Of a stretch of DNA of 64,000 bases, positions 51,064-60,271 are shown piece by piece. Numbering within the stretch: position 1 is the stretch's first letter; each line of letters opens with the position of its first letter. Under the pieces are notes generated by a model. It was not told the DNA's origin, ran no database searches, and saw only the letters and a list, made by a program, of their open reading frames with translations. This stretch comes from Candidatus Hartigia pinicola. GTDB taxonomy: Bacteria > Pseudomonadota > Gammaproteobacteria > Enterobacterales > Enterobacteriaceae. The DNA is taken from assembly GCA_020541205.1 (NCBI GenBank), contig CP048208.1, forward strand, positions 372,001 to 436,000. Direction: 5' to 3'. The position numbers were made by a program, and so were the translations under genes.

Positions 51064-51540
51064 ATGAAACAGATTCCAATGACGGTATTTGGTGCAGATA
51101 AACTACGAGAAGAACTCTCTTATCTCAAGTCTATTCGTCGCCAGGAAATTATTGAATTAATTTCAGAAGCACGTGATCACGGTGATCTAAAAGAAAATGC
51201 AGAATATCATGCCGCTCGAGAGCAACAAGGATTTTGTGAAGGTCGAATTCAAGAAATTGAATTTAAAATCTCACATGCTCAAATTATTGATATTACTAAA
51301 ATATCAAATAATGGGATCATTATTTTTGGTTCAACAGTTAGTATACTAAATATTGATAAAAATGAAAAACTGACGTACCGTATCGTTGGTGATGATGAAG
51401 CTGATATTAAAGTGAATCTTATCTCAATTAATTCACCTATTGCACGTGGTTTAATTGGGAAAAAAAATAAGGATATCGTTACTATTCAAACTCCGGGTGG
51501 TAATATTAATTTTGAAATTCTTCAAGTTAAATATATCTAA
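51064..51540 (+). CDS. greA: transcription elongation factor GreA
   Basis: Stimulates RNA cleavage by backtracked RNA polymerase. It has 158 residues, as in E. coli. The N-terminal coiled coil carries the acidic tip with [20 protein letters not shown], including the catalytic Asp/Glu pair (D41/E44 type). The C-terminal FKBP-like domain contains [10 protein letters not shown] and [10 protein letters not shown]. An AGAGG ribosome site precedes the ATG. It sits between dead dacB and dead yhbY. A polymerase-rescue factor may matter more than usual in a genome full of long A/T runs. Confidence 0.98.
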   Translation: MKQIPMTVFGADKLREELSYLKSIRRQEIIELISEARDHGDLKENAEYHAAREQQGFCEGRIQEIEFKISHAQIIDITKISNNGIIIFGSTVSILNIDKNEKLTYRIVGDDEADIKVNLISINSPIARGLIGKKNKDIVTIQTPGGNINFEILQVKYI

Positions 51541-51581
51541 CTTTATTAATGCGGATTATTAATGTTATTAAATGATATAAA

Positions 51582-51614
51582 AAAAGAAAAGGATTTTGTG
51601 TAGCCTATTCTTTT
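51582..51614 (+). terminator. greA terminator
   Basis: AAAAGAAAAGG and CCTATTCTTTT form an 11-base stem with one mismatch and an 11-base loop, about 42 bases past greA. In the ancestor it would have served both greA and convergent yhbY. Confidence 0.6.
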
Positions 51615-51679
51615 ACATAAATTATTTTTTTTAATTATATGGTATACAAGTAGACGATTATTATTTAAGCAGAATAATG

Positions 51680-51880
51680 TTTTAATTTTTCTGAAAGTCG
51701 AAAATCATAAACCTTGTACCTATAATTTATAAATTATCTGCTCTTTTTATAAATCATCTTATTATGTACCCAGTATTTAGTATCATGTTTTTCAAGTGTG
51801 TTGTTAACTTTCATAAGTTCATTGTATATTAGTGAATATGTACATTTATCTAAGATATTTTATTTAATGTGTTCTTAATT
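51680..51880 (-). pseudogene. yhbY: yhbY pseudogene
   Basis: One minus-strand frame reads SLIYNELMKVNNTLEKHD then TKYWVHNKMIYKKS. It follows YhbY codon by codon: ALEHHELIKVKVASEDRE, then TKALICEAIVRET. After a frameshift N, L, stop, IIG fits NVQVIG, then FRLSEK fits FRPSDERK. YhbY is a small KH-domain protein associated with pre-50S particles, divergent from rlmE and convergent with greA in E. coli. Frameshifts and stops make it non-functional. Confidence 0.85.
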
Positions 51881-52215
51881 ATTATGACTACAAGATTCAC
51901 ATGATAAGAAACTGTATAGGTTTTAAATTTATTTTTTATTAATATTGAGTAATTTTATTTTTTAGTGTTAAAAATGTTTTTTATCGCTATCTGATATCTA
52001 TCATTATTAATTCTATCTTTAAGATAATGATAGGTAATGGTATTATTTATTTAAAATCATTTGCATCATATGTAGTTATATGGGGTTGATTATTTAATGC
52101 AGCATACTGATTAAGTATGTGATTCGAATGATATACTGTTTCTGTTAGACAAGAAACAGCAACTTAAAATATTATAGATATAAATTTATTTTTATTAGAA
52201 TAACTGGCAAGTTCA
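51881..52215. promoter_or_regulatory. structured upstream region of rlmE-ftsH
   Basis: This spacer holds three successive inverted repeats before rlmE. The first is at 51998-52033 (10-base stem CTATCATTAT). The second is at 52103-52119 (CATACT, 5-base loop). The third is at 52136-52159 (CTGTTTCT/AGAAACAG, 8-base loop), 57 bases before the ATG. In E. coli the rlmE-ftsH operon is heat-inducible, but I find no clear sigma-32 promoter here. The hairpins may be leader structures or relics. Confidence 0.4.
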
Positions 52216-52845
52216 ATGGTTAACAAAACACGTTCTGCAAGTTCAAGTCGTTGGTTAAAAGAACATTTTAGTGATACATATGTTCAACAAGCACAGAAAA
52301 AAAAACTTCGTTCACGTGCATGGTTTAAATTAGATGAGATTCAGAAATATCATAAAGTGTTTAAGCCTGATATGACTGTCATTGATTTAGGCGCAGTACC
52401 TGGAGGATGGTCACAGTATGTTGTTAATCAAATAGGTCATAATGGGCAAGTAATTGCATGTGATCTTTTACCTATGAAACCAATTGTTGGTGTTGACTTT
52501 CTGCAAGGAGATTTTCGTGATGAGGAAGTATTAATAGCGCTATTAGCACGGATTAGTAATAAAAAAGTTCAAGTGGTCATGTCAGATATGGCCCAAAATA
52601 TGAGTGGGATTCCTGAGATCGATGTACCTCAATCGATGCACCTTATTCAGTTAGCATTAGATATGTGCCGTGCTGTGTTGGCTCCTGGGGGAAACTTTAT
52701 TGTTAAAGCGTTTCATGGAGAAGGCTTTGACGAATATCTAAGGGATCTCCGCTCCTTATTTACGAAAGTAAAAGTTCGTAAACCTGAATCTTCGCGGGCA
52801 CGATCGTGTGAAGTGTACATTGTAGCGACAGGGTTAAAATTGTAG
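52216..52845 (+). CDS. rlmE: 23S rRNA Um2552 2'-O-methyltransferase RlmE (FtsJ)
   Basis: Methylates U2552 in the A loop of 50S subunits. It has 209 residues, as in E. coli. It has [11 protein letters not shown] with catalytic Lys38, AdoMet motif [27 protein letters not shown] with the catalytic Asp near 124, [13 protein letters not shown] with Lys near 164, and a C-terminal Glu in [10 protein letters not shown]. An A9 run near 52297-52305 is in frame. It is followed 48 bases later by ftsH in the classical operon. Confidence 0.98.
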   Translation: MVNKTRSASSSRWLKEHFSDTYVQQAQKKKLRSRAWFKLDEIQKYHKVFKPDMTVIDLGAVPGGWSQYVVNQIGHNGQVIACDLLPMKPIVGVDFLQGDFRDEEVLIALLARISNKKVQVVMSDMAQNMSGIPEIDVPQSMHLIQLALDMCRAVLAPGGNFIVKAFHGEGFDEYLRDLRSLFTKVKVRKPESSRARSCEVYIVATGLKL

Positions 52846-52893
52846 TACCCTGAGCATTATTTGTTAACACAGTTGTAATATGAGGTTAATCCC

Positions 52894-54876
52894 TTGAGTG
52901 ACATGGCGAAAAACCTGATTCTCTGGTTAGTCATCGCAGTAGTTCTGATGTCCTTGTTCCAGAGTTTTGGCCCAAGTGATTCGAATAGTCGAAGAATTGA
53001 CTATTCTACTTTTATTAATGAATTATCTCAGGATCAAGTACGCGAGGTTCATATCATAGGTCGTGAGTTAAACGTCAGAAAGTCTGATAATAGCCGTTAT
53101 ACAACTTATCTTCCTATGCAGGACGAAAAATTATTAGATACTATGCTAAATAAGCATGTAATTGTGGTAGGTGAACCACCAGAAGAACCTAGTTTACTAA
53201 CATCGATTTTTATTTCTTGGTTTCCTATGCTTTTATTGATTGGTGTTTGGGTTTTCTTTATGCGTCAAATGCAAGGTGGTGGCGGTAAAGGAGCTATGTC
53301 TTTTGGTAAAAGTAAAGCTCGTATGCTGAAAAAAGATCAAATTAAAACAACGTTTGCTGATGTTGCTGGTTGTGACGAAGCAAAAGAAGAAGTGAGTGAG
53401 ATTGTAGAGTTTTTGCGTGAACCCGCTCGTTTTCAAAAACTCGGTGGTAAGATACCTAAAGGTGTCCTAATGATAGGACCTCCTGGCACGGGGAAAACTT
53501 TGCTTGCGAAAGCGATTTCAGGTGAAGCTAAAGTACCTTTTTTTACTATTTCAGGTTCTGACTTCGTTGAAATGTTTGTCGGTGTTGGCGCTTCACGTGT
53601 TCGTGATATGTTTGAGCAAGCAAAAAAATCTGCTCCTTGTATTATCTTTATTGACGAAATTGATGCTGTTGGTCGACAACGTGGTGCCGGTTTAGGTGGT
53701 GGGCATGATGAACGTGAACAAACATTAAATCAAATGTTAGTTGAAATGGATGGATTTGAAGGTAATGAAGGTATTATTGTTATTGCTGCGACGAATCGTG
53801 CCGATGTTCTTGATCCTGCCTTATTACGTCCTGGACGTTTTGATCGACAGGTTATTGTGAATTTACCAGATATTCGTGGTCGTGAACAAATCTTAAAAGT
53901 CCATATGCGCCGTGTTCCTATAGACCAAAATGTAGATACTTTTATTTTGGCTCGTGCAACACCAGGTTTTTCTGGAGCGGAGTTAGCAAATTTAATTAAC
54001 GAAGCCGCATTATTTGCAGCGCGTGCTAATAAACGTGTTGTTTCAATGATTGAATTTGAAAAAGCACGTGATAAAATTTGGATGGGTGCAGAGCGTCGTT
54101 CACTGATGATGACAGAAGAACAAAAAGAGTCAACAGCTTATCATGAAGCTGGACATATGATCATCGGTCATTTAATGCCTGAACATGATCCTGTTCATAA
54201 AGTGACGATTGTTCCTCGTGGTCAAGCACTGGGAGTTGCATTCTTTTTACCGGAAAACGATGAAATTAGTCGTAGCCGTTTAAAATTGGAAGGAATCATT
54301 GCAACTGCTTATGCAGGCCGAATAGCTGAAGAGCTTATTTATGGTCGTGAAAAAGTGACTACAGGTGCTTCATCTGATATTCAATTTGCAACCAATACAG
54401 CACGTAATATGGTAACTCAATGGGGTTTTTCTGATCGCCTAGGACCAATGCAATATTCTAAAGAAGAAGTTCCTGCATTTTTAGGTCGCTCTTCCGTAAA
54501 TGGTTTAGGGATTTCTGATGAAACAGCACGTATTGTTGATGAAGAAATTAAAATTATTTTAGATCGTTGTTATAATATGGCTGTTACTATTTTAGTAGAT
54601 AATATGGATATTCTGCATGCGAGTAAAGATGCGTTATTAAAATATGAAACTATTGATATGCCACAAATTGATGATCTGATGAATAGACGATCAGTGCGTG
54701 AGCCAGTGGGTTGGGATAAAAATAAAAAAGTTAGTTATGTAACGGGTGCTTTCGGTGAAAACATGAGCGAATCGAAACTAGAACAAAAAGTTAAAAAATC
54801 TCATTCTGGAGAGCAAAGAAAAAGTCATGATGAATCTGATGCATTAGATAAATCAGACGATAATAAACCACAATAA
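52894..54876 (+). CDS. ftsH: membrane AAA+ zinc protease FtsH
   Basis: ATP-dependent protease of the inner membrane that degrades misassembled membrane proteins and regulators such as LpxC. It has 660 residues (E. coli 644-647). There are two transmembrane segments (about 7-25 and 103-123) around a periplasmic domain. Walker A GPPGTGKT is at about 195-202 and Walker B FIDEID at about 253-258. The second region of homology is near [12 protein letters not shown], and the zinc motif HEAGH is at about 417-421. The TTG at 52894 is preferred: GAGG at 52882-52885 is 8 bases away, and MSDMAKN is the longer known N-terminus. An ATG three codons on is possible. A terminator follows at 54904. Confidence 0.98.
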   Translation: MSDMAKNLILWLVIAVVLMSLFQSFGPSDSNSRRIDYSTFINELSQDQVREVHIIGRELNVRKSDNSRYTTYLPMQDEKLLDTMLNKHVIVVGEPPEEPSLLTSIFISWFPMLLLIGVWVFFMRQMQGGGGKGAMSFGKSKARMLKKDQIKTTFADVAGCDEAKEEVSEIVEFLREPARFQKLGGKIPKGVLMIGPPGTGKTLLAKAISGEAKVPFFTISGSDFVEMFVGVGASRVRDMFEQAKKSAPCIIFIDEIDAVGRQRGAGLGGGHDEREQTLNQMLVEMDGFEGNEGIIVIAATNRADVLDPALLRPGRFDRQVIVNLPDIRGREQILKVHMRRVPIDQNVDTFILARATPGFSGAELANLINEAALFAARANKRVVSMIEFEKARDKIWMGAERRSLMMTEEQKESTAYHEAGHMIIGHLMPEHDPVHKVTIVPRGQALGVAFFLPENDEISRSRLKLEGIIATAYAGRIAEELIYGREKVTTGASSDIQFATNTARNMVTQWGFSDRLGPMQYSKEEVPAFLGRSSVNGLGISDETARIVDEEIKIILDRCYNMAVTILVDNMDILHASKDALLKYETIDMPQIDDLMNRRSVREPVGWDKNKKVSYVTGAFGENMSESKLEQKVKKSHSGEQRKSHDESDALDKSDDNKPQ

Positions 54877-54903
54877 GTTATCGTGATATTTATGTAAAAA
54901 TAC

Positions 54904-54927
54904 AAACCCCAGAGATCTGGGGTTTTT
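54904..54927 (+). terminator. ftsH Rho-independent terminator
   Basis: AAACCCCAGA and TCTGGGGTTT form a GC-rich stem with a minimal loop, followed by TTTTT, 28 bases past ftsH and just before folP. A textbook terminator shape; it would reduce but need not abolish read-through into folP. Confidence 0.85.
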
Positions 54928-54943
54928 ACATTGAGGTAAAGTA

Positions 54944-55795
54944 ATGATGAAGATTTATTCGAGGGGTAGTGAACTTGATTTAACAACGCCAAAAGTGATG
55001 GGGATTTTGAATGTTACTCCTGATTCATTTTCAGACGGTGGCAATCATAATCATTATCATGATGCAATTGAATATGCTGCAAAAATAGTTGATGAAGGCG
55101 CCAGTATTATTGATGTTGGTGGTGAATCAACTCGTCCAGGTTTTGTTCATGTAACTATTAACAATGAGCTTGATCGTGTTATCCCTGTGGTGGAAGCTAT
55201 AGCGAAACGATTCGATGTGTGGATTTCAGTTGATACTTCAAAATCTGAAGTTATGTTTGAAGCTGCTAAAGTGGGCATGCATTTAATTAATGATATTCGT
55301 TCGTTACATGGAGAAGGAACACTTGAGATTGCAGTACAAACAGGTTTACCTATCTGTATTATGCATACAAAAGAGCAATCACAATCTATACAAAATAATT
55401 TTGATGATAGAAATATCATTAATGATATTAAACAATATCTGAATACTGAAATTCAGCGCTGTGTTGATGCAGGAATTAATAAAAAGCAGATAATACTTGA
55501 TCCAGGTTTTGGTTTTGGTAAAAATTTATCGCATAATTACCAAATATTAGCAAATTTAAAACACTTTCATGATTTTGAGTTACCTATATTAACAGGTATG
55601 TCACGTAAATCTATGATTGGAAAATTGTTGAATGCTACACCGAAAAATCGCATGGCTGGTAGTCTTGCGTGTGCTACGATTGCAGCAATGCAAGGAGCGC
55701 AAATTATTCGTGTTCATGATGTTAACGAAACTGTTCAGGCAATGAAAATTGTTCAGATGACTCTGTTAAAAAAGGAAAAGTTAGTCTATGAGTAA
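54944..55795 (+). CDS. folP: dihydropteroate synthase
   Basis: Condenses p-aminobenzoate with hydroxymethyl-dihydropterin diphosphate in folate synthesis. It has 283 residues (E. coli 282). [47 protein letters not shown] and IRVHDV are all present. The usually conserved MHxxGxPxTMQ loop is changed to [11 protein letters not shown], the one clear departure from the family. Its stop overlaps the glmM start by 8 bases, as in the folP-glmM pair of E. coli. Whether the altered loop affects activity cannot be told from sequence. Confidence 0.96.
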   Translation: MMKIYSRGSELDLTTPKVMGILNVTPDSFSDGGNHNHYHDAIEYAAKIVDEGASIIDVGGESTRPGFVHVTINNELDRVIPVVEAIAKRFDVWISVDTSKSEVMFEAAKVGMHLINDIRSLHGEGTLEIAVQTGLPICIMHTKEQSQSIQNNFDDRNIINDIKQYLNTEIQRCVDAGINKKQIILDPGFGFGKNLSHNYQILANLKHFHDFELPILTGMSRKSMIGKLLNATPKNRMAGSLACATIAAMQGAQIIRVHDVNETVQAMKIVQMTLLKKEKLVYE

Positions 55796-57125
55796 TCGTA
55801 AATATTTTGGTACTGATGGTATTCGTGGCAAAGTAGGAGATAGTACCATTATGCCTGATTTTGTTTTAAAATTAGGCTGGGCGGCAGGTAAAGTTTTAGC
55901 TCGTCATGGTTCACGTAATATTATTATTGGTAAAGATACGCGTATTTCTGGTTACATGTTGGAGTCTGCATTAGAGGCGGGTTTAGCCGCTGCCGGACTT
56001 TCCGCTTCTTTCACGGGTCCAATGCCAACGCCTGCCGTTGCATACCTTACTCGTACTTTTCGAGCGGAAGCAGGGATTGTTATCTCAGCTTCTCATAATT
56101 CTTATGATTACAATGGAATTAAGTTTTTTTCTATTGATGGCAAAAAATTACTGGATGAAGTAGAAGAAGCCATTGAAGCAGAAATGGAAAAACCGATTAC
56201 ATGTATTGCATCAGCGGAATTAGGTCGTGCAAACCGTATTGTTGATGCGGCTGGTCGTTATATTGAATTTTGCAAGAGTACTTTTCCAAGTGAGCAAAAT
56301 CTTTCAGGTTTAAAAGTGGTTATTGACTGTGCCCATGGTGCAACTTATCATATTGCCCCTAATGTATTTCGTGAATTAGGGGCGGAAGTTGTTGCTATTG
56401 GTTGTGAGCCAAATGGAATTAACATTAATGAAAAATGTGGCGCAACAGATGTGAATATGTTACAAAAATATGTAATTGCAGAAAAAGCAAATGCCGGTCT
56501 TGCATTTGACGGTGATGGTGATCGTTTGATTATGGTTGATCATCAAGGAAACAAAATAGATGGCGACCAAATCTTGTATGTTATTGCTCGTGAAGCACTG
56601 TGTCAAGGACAGTTGGAAGGTGGTGTTATTGGAACCTTGATGAGCAATATGGGACTTGAAATTGCATTAAAAAAACTAGGTATTGCTTTCGAACGTGCAA
56701 AAGTTGGCGATCGTTATATATTGGAAAAATTGCAGAAAAAAAACTGGCGTATAGGAGCTGAAAACTCTGGTCATATTATTTTATTAGATAAAACTACTAC
56801 AGGAGATGGAATTGTTGCTGGACTGCAAGTGCTAAGTTCAATGGTACGTAATCAAATGAGTTTGCATGATCGATGTAGTAGTATAAAATTACTTCCGCAG
56901 ATTTTAATTAATGTACCTTGTTTTGGTTCTCATAATGTATTACAGAATAAAGCTGTTATTACAGCTAAGAAACAAGTTGAACAACAACTCTGTAGTAAGG
57001 GTCGTGTGCTTTTACGTAAATCAGGTACTGAGGATTTAATGCGTATCATGGTTGAAGGTGAAAATAAAAGTGAAGTAAAAAAAATGGCTAATTACATTGC
57101 TGATATTGTTAAGTCTGCAGATTGA
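55788..57125 (+). CDS. glmM: phosphoglucosamine mutase
   Basis: Converts glucosamine 6-phosphate to glucosamine 1-phosphate, the route to UDP-GlcNAc for peptidoglycan and LPS. It has 445 residues, as in E. coli. The phosphoserine loop is ISASHN (Ser about 101-102), the metal-binding loop is DGDGDR, the sugar loop region reads [12 protein letters not shown], and the phosphate-binding loop is [12 protein letters not shown]. The residues after SASHN read SYDYNG rather than PFYDNG. An A8 run lies near 56732-56739, in frame. It is translationally coupled to folP. Confidence 0.98.
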   Translation: MSNRKYFGTDGIRGKVGDSTIMPDFVLKLGWAAGKVLARHGSRNIIIGKDTRISGYMLESALEAGLAAAGLSASFTGPMPTPAVAYLTRTFRAEAGIVISASHNSYDYNGIKFFSIDGKKLLDEVEEAIEAEMEKPITCIASAELGRANRIVDAAGRYIEFCKSTFPSEQNLSGLKVVIDCAHGATYHIAPNVFRELGAEVVAIGCEPNGININEKCGATDVNMLQKYVIAEKANAGLAFDGDGDRLIMVDHQGNKIDGDQILYVIAREALCQGQLEGGVIGTLMSNMGLEIALKKLGIAFERAKVGDRYILEKLQKKNWRIGAENSGHIILLDKTTTGDGIVAGLQVLSSMVRNQMSLHDRCSSIKLLPQILINVPCFGSHNVLQNKAVITAKKQVEQQLCSKGRVLLRKSGTEDLMRIMVEGENKSEVKKMANYIADIVKSAD

Positions 57126-57406
57126 AAAAAATTAATATTTTAATTATTTTTTTAAAAAGTTACTCACTAAAATAAGAGATGCAATAAGATCTTATTAGAC
57201 ATTTACTCTTTTTTTGAAAATGAATAAAGAAAATAAAATTTGGCTTGCGTGTACTTTCAGTTTTGGCTATTATTCGTCCATGCTCCATATTATGAGTATA
57301 ATATTTATCTTAAATTTATTTTAAGCTTCAAAGATATATGCTTAGTAATTAATAAAGCTTATCATTTTATTAATATGCTGCATCCTAACGAGATAGGTCA
57401 CTGAAA

Positions 57407-57745
57407 ATGTATATAGTTTTTTTGGTTATGTTCTTACTCTCAGCGATCAGTCTGATTACTTTAGTGATGTTACAGCAAGGTAAAAGTACGGATGCTGGAA
57501 TATCATTGAATTCGGCTGCTTCCGCGACATTGTTTGGATCATCAGGTTCTAGTAATGTTATGACTCGTGTTACTGGAATTATCGCTGCTATGTTTTTCAT
57601 TTCTAGCTTAGTTCTTACTAACATGACTGCTAATAAATATGATCCTATTAGCAAATGGGAAAATATTAATGAATTGAAAAATGTAAAACAACTTACAGAT
57701 GTACCGTTAACACTAGAAACATCAACAAGTGATATTCCTAGTTAA
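57407..57745 (+). CDS. secG: SecYEG translocon subunit SecG
   Basis: Small inner-membrane protein that assists SecA-driven export. It has 112 residues (E. coli 110). Two transmembrane segments lie at about 2-22 and 52-72, separated by the conserved LQQGKSTDAGISLNSAAS and LFGSSGSSN. The C-terminal tail is hydrophilic. It lies between glmM and tRNA-Leu, as in E. coli. Confidence 0.97.
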   Translation: MYIVFLVMFLLSAISLITLVMLQQGKSTDAGISLNSAASATLFGSSGSSNVMTRVTGIIAAMFFISSLVLTNMTANKYDPISKWENINELKNVKQLTDVPLTLETSTSDIPS

Positions 57746-57839
57746 GTGTAGCGCTTTTAAATAAAATCTGATTCAGTTATCTTCGTGTAGTAAAAATAAA
57801 GAATATTAATTTTAGAAGCATGATTATGCTTACCTCAGT

Positions 57840-57927
57840 GCCGAGGTGGTGAAATTGGTATACACGCTACCTTGAGGAGGTAGTGCCTAAAAAAGGTGTA
57901 CGGGTTCAAGTCCCGTCCTCGGCACCA
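57840..57927 (+). tRNA. leuU: tRNA-Leu (GAG anticodon)
   Basis: An 88-base class II tRNA with encoded CCA. The acceptor stem is GCCGAGG/CCTCGGC. The anticodon stem CTACC/GGTAG closes the loop TTGAGGA, giving anticodon GAG at 57874-57876. The variable arm is long, and the T-arm is CGGGTTCAAGTCCCG. Position after secG matches E. coli leuU. It reads CUC/CUU leucine codons. Confidence 0.97.
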
Positions 57928-58157
57928 TTATTTTAGATAACTTATCATTTATGTTCTATCTGTTTAGTATATGATCAATTTTTTTCATTACGGTATAGAA
58001 AAGCATAGTCATTTATTTGACTTATAATATAGAATTATCGGTTTAAATCTAGATTATAAAAAATGACTTATACTTGACATATCTTATTGGGTTTATGTAT
58101 CGGAATTTTTTATTTATTTATTTAGATGTTAAATACATAAAATACTTTATAGCCCGT

Positions 58158-58166
58158 TGGTATAAT
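58158..58166 (+). promoter_or_regulatory. extended -10 promoter before rimP
   Basis: TGGTATAAT is a perfect extended -10 element (TGn then TATAAT). Transcription would start near 58173, just before the hairpin at 58183. A TTGACA at 58074-58079 upstream could belong to another promoter but lacks a well-spaced -10. In E. coli tRNA metY is transcribed here ahead of rimP. Confidence 0.5.
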
Positions 58167-58182
58167 AGAGTCTAGTTTTATC

Positions 58183-58204
58183 AAACCCCGACTTTCGGGG
58201 TTTT
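58183..58204 (+). terminator. terminator hairpin at the rimP leader
   Basis: AAACCCCGA and TCGGGGTTT with loop CTT, then TT. A strong Rho-independent shape ending 57 bases before the chosen rimP start. In E. coli a terminator follows metY at this place; metY itself is missing here. It could act as an attenuator of the nusA operon or be a relic. Confidence 0.8.
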
Positions 58205-58261
58205 ATGTTATTTAACATTCGTATTAATTTGGAATTATTTAGTTTTGTATGTTTGGGGGTT

Positions 58262-58726
58262 GTGTTGTCGATATTTTATAAAAAATTAACAGCAATTGTT
58301 TTAGGAGCGGTACAGTCACTTGGTTTTGAGTTTGTAGGTTTAGAATTTATTCGAGCTCGTATATCAACATTGCGAATTTTCATTGATAGTGAAAGAGGAA
58401 TTAATATTAATGATTGCGCTTGTGTCAGTAATCAGGTAAGTGCAGTATTAGATGTTGAAGACTTAATTGCTACAATGTATACCCTAGAAATATCATCACC
58501 AGGACTTGAACGCCCGCTATTTACTATTGAGCACTATAAAAATTTTATTGGTAAAGAGGTGTCGTTAACTTTACGTATTATAATGCAGAACCGTCGTAGA
58601 TGGAAAGGAGTAATTCAAAAAGTCAAAGGTGAAATGATAACAGTTACTGTGGATGGCAAGGATGAAATATTTTCCATTGGCAATATCCAGAAAGCTAACT
58701 TGGTACCCCTTTTTAATCAAGTTTAA
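58262..58726 (+). CDS. rimP: ribosome maturation factor RimP
   Basis: Needed for 30S maturation. From GTG 58262 it has 154 residues (E. coli about 150). A frame extends upstream to ATG 58205, but those 19 codons overlap the terminator hairpin and match nothing in the family. GGGGG at 58255-58259 could serve as ribosome site, and the residues after GTG (LSIFYKKL) match LSTLEQKL. The core shows [45 protein letters not shown] and NIQKANLVP. It is the first gene of the rimP-nusA-infB-rbfA-truB operon. Confidence 0.95.
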   Translation: MLSIFYKKLTAIVLGAVQSLGFEFVGLEFIRARISTLRIFIDSERGININDCACVSNQVSAVLDVEDLIATMYTLEISSPGLERPLFTIEHYKNFIGKEVSLTLRIIMQNRRRWKGVIQKVKGEMITVTVDGKDEIFSIGNIQKANLVPLFNQV

Positions 58727-58739
58727 TGAGGCAAGTAAG

Positions 58740-60248
58740 ATGAATAAAGAAATTCTGGCTATTATAGAAGCAGTTTCTAACGAAAAATCTCTCCCTCGTG
58801 AAAAAATCGTTGAAGCTTTAGAAACTGCGCTCGCGGCGGCAACCAAAAAGAAATCTGAGCAAGAGATTGATGTTCGTGTGGAAATTGATCGTAAATCAGG
58901 TGATTTTGAGACTTTTCGTCGTTGGTTAATTACTGATAAAGTTGTAATGCCAACGCGTGAAATTACATTAGAAGCAGCGCAATATGAAAATCCTAAGTTT
59001 CAATTAGGTGAATTTGTTGAAGATCAGATTAAATCTGTTGTTTTTGATCGTATTACAACTCAAACAGCAAAACAAGTCATTGTTCAGAAAGTTCGTGAAG
59101 CTGAACGTGCAATGGTTGTTGAGCAATTTCGAAAACAGCAAGGTGAAATTATTACTGCTCAAGTTAAAAAAGTCAACCGTGAAAATATCACGTTAGATCT
59201 TGGGAATAACGTAGAAGCTGTTATTTTGCGTGAAGATATGTTAGCACGTGAAAATTTTCGTTTAGGTGACCGTATTCGTGGAGTTTTATATGATGTTCGT
59301 TCTGAAGTGCGTGGCGCACAGCTTTTTGTTAGTCGTTCTCGTCCTGAAATGTTAGTAGAACTTTTTCGTATTGAAGTACCTGAAATTGGTGAAGAGATTA
59401 TTGAAATTAAAGCAGCCGCTCGTGATCCTGGTTCTCGCGCTAAAATTGCAGTCAAAACTAATGACAAACGTATTGATCCAGTTGGTGCTTGTGTTGGTAT
59501 GCGTGGTGCTCGGGTTCAAGCAGTGTCTAGTGAATTAGGCGGAGAGAGAATTGATGTTGTATTGTGGGATGATAATCCAGCGCAATTCGTTATTAATGCA
59601 ATGGCTCCAGCTGATGTCGTATCTATTGTAGTTGATGAAGATAAATGCACTATGGATATTGCTGTTGAAAGTAATAATTTAGCTCAAGCGATTGGTCGTA
59701 ATGGTCAAAATGTTCGTTTAGCTGCACAATTGTTAAAAAAACATCGTGGTGATCAAAAGTGGGAATTGAACGTTATGACCGAAGAAGACCTAAACGCAAA
59801 ACATCAGGCAGAAGAAAGTGCTGCTATTAATACTTTTATGAAGTATCTTAATATTGATGAAGAGTTTGCTAAAACACTTGTTTCAGAAGGTTTTTCAACG
59901 TTAGAAGAATTAGCTTACGTGCCTATTAGAGAGCTTTTAGAAATTGATGCTCTTAATGAAAAAACTGCGAAAGCTCTAAGTGAAAGAGCAAAAGTTGCTC
60001 TTACTACAATTGAATTGGCTCAGAAAGGAAGTTTAGGTTATAATCAGCCAGAAGAAGCTTTATTAAATCTAGAAGGTATAGATAATACTCTAGCTTATAA
60101 TTTGGCCACCCATGGTATCTGTAAATTAGAAGATCTTGCTGACCAAGGTATCGACGACCTAATAGATATTGAAGGTCTGGATAATCAGAAAGCAGGAGCA
60201 CTTATCATGGCTGCGCGTAATATTTGCTGGTTCAATAACGACGCGTAA
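58740..60248 (+). CDS. nusA: transcription termination/antitermination factor NusA
   Basis: Binds RNA polymerase to modulate pausing, termination and antitermination. It has 502 residues (E. coli 495). It shows the N-terminal polymerase-binding domain ([19 protein letters not shown]), the S1 domain, KH1 and KH2 ([35 protein letters not shown]), and two acidic repeats at the C-terminus. An upstream frame extends to 58653 inside rimP, but ATG 58740 is the family start. It lies 13 bases past rimP. Confidence 0.98.
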   Translation: MNKEILAIIEAVSNEKSLPREKIVEALETALAAATKKKSEQEIDVRVEIDRKSGDFETFRRWLITDKVVMPTREITLEAAQYENPKFQLGEFVEDQIKSVVFDRITTQTAKQVIVQKVREAERAMVVEQFRKQQGEIITAQVKKVNRENITLDLGNNVEAVILREDMLARENFRLGDRIRGVLYDVRSEVRGAQLFVSRSRPEMLVELFRIEVPEIGEEIIEIKAAARDPGSRAKIAVKTNDKRIDPVGACVGMRGARVQAVSSELGGERIDVVLWDDNPAQFVINAMAPADVVSIVVDEDKCTMDIAVESNNLAQAIGRNGQNVRLAAQLLKKHRGDQKWELNVMTEEDLNAKHQAEESAAINTFMKYLNIDEEFAKTLVSEGFSTLEELAYVPIRELLEIDALNEKTAKALSERAKVALTTIELAQKGSLGYNQPEEALLNLEGIDNTLAYNLATHGICKLEDLADQGIDDLIDIEGLDNQKAGALIMAARNICWFNNDA

Positions 60249-60271
60249 ACACTGTGGTAGGAAGGAATGGC

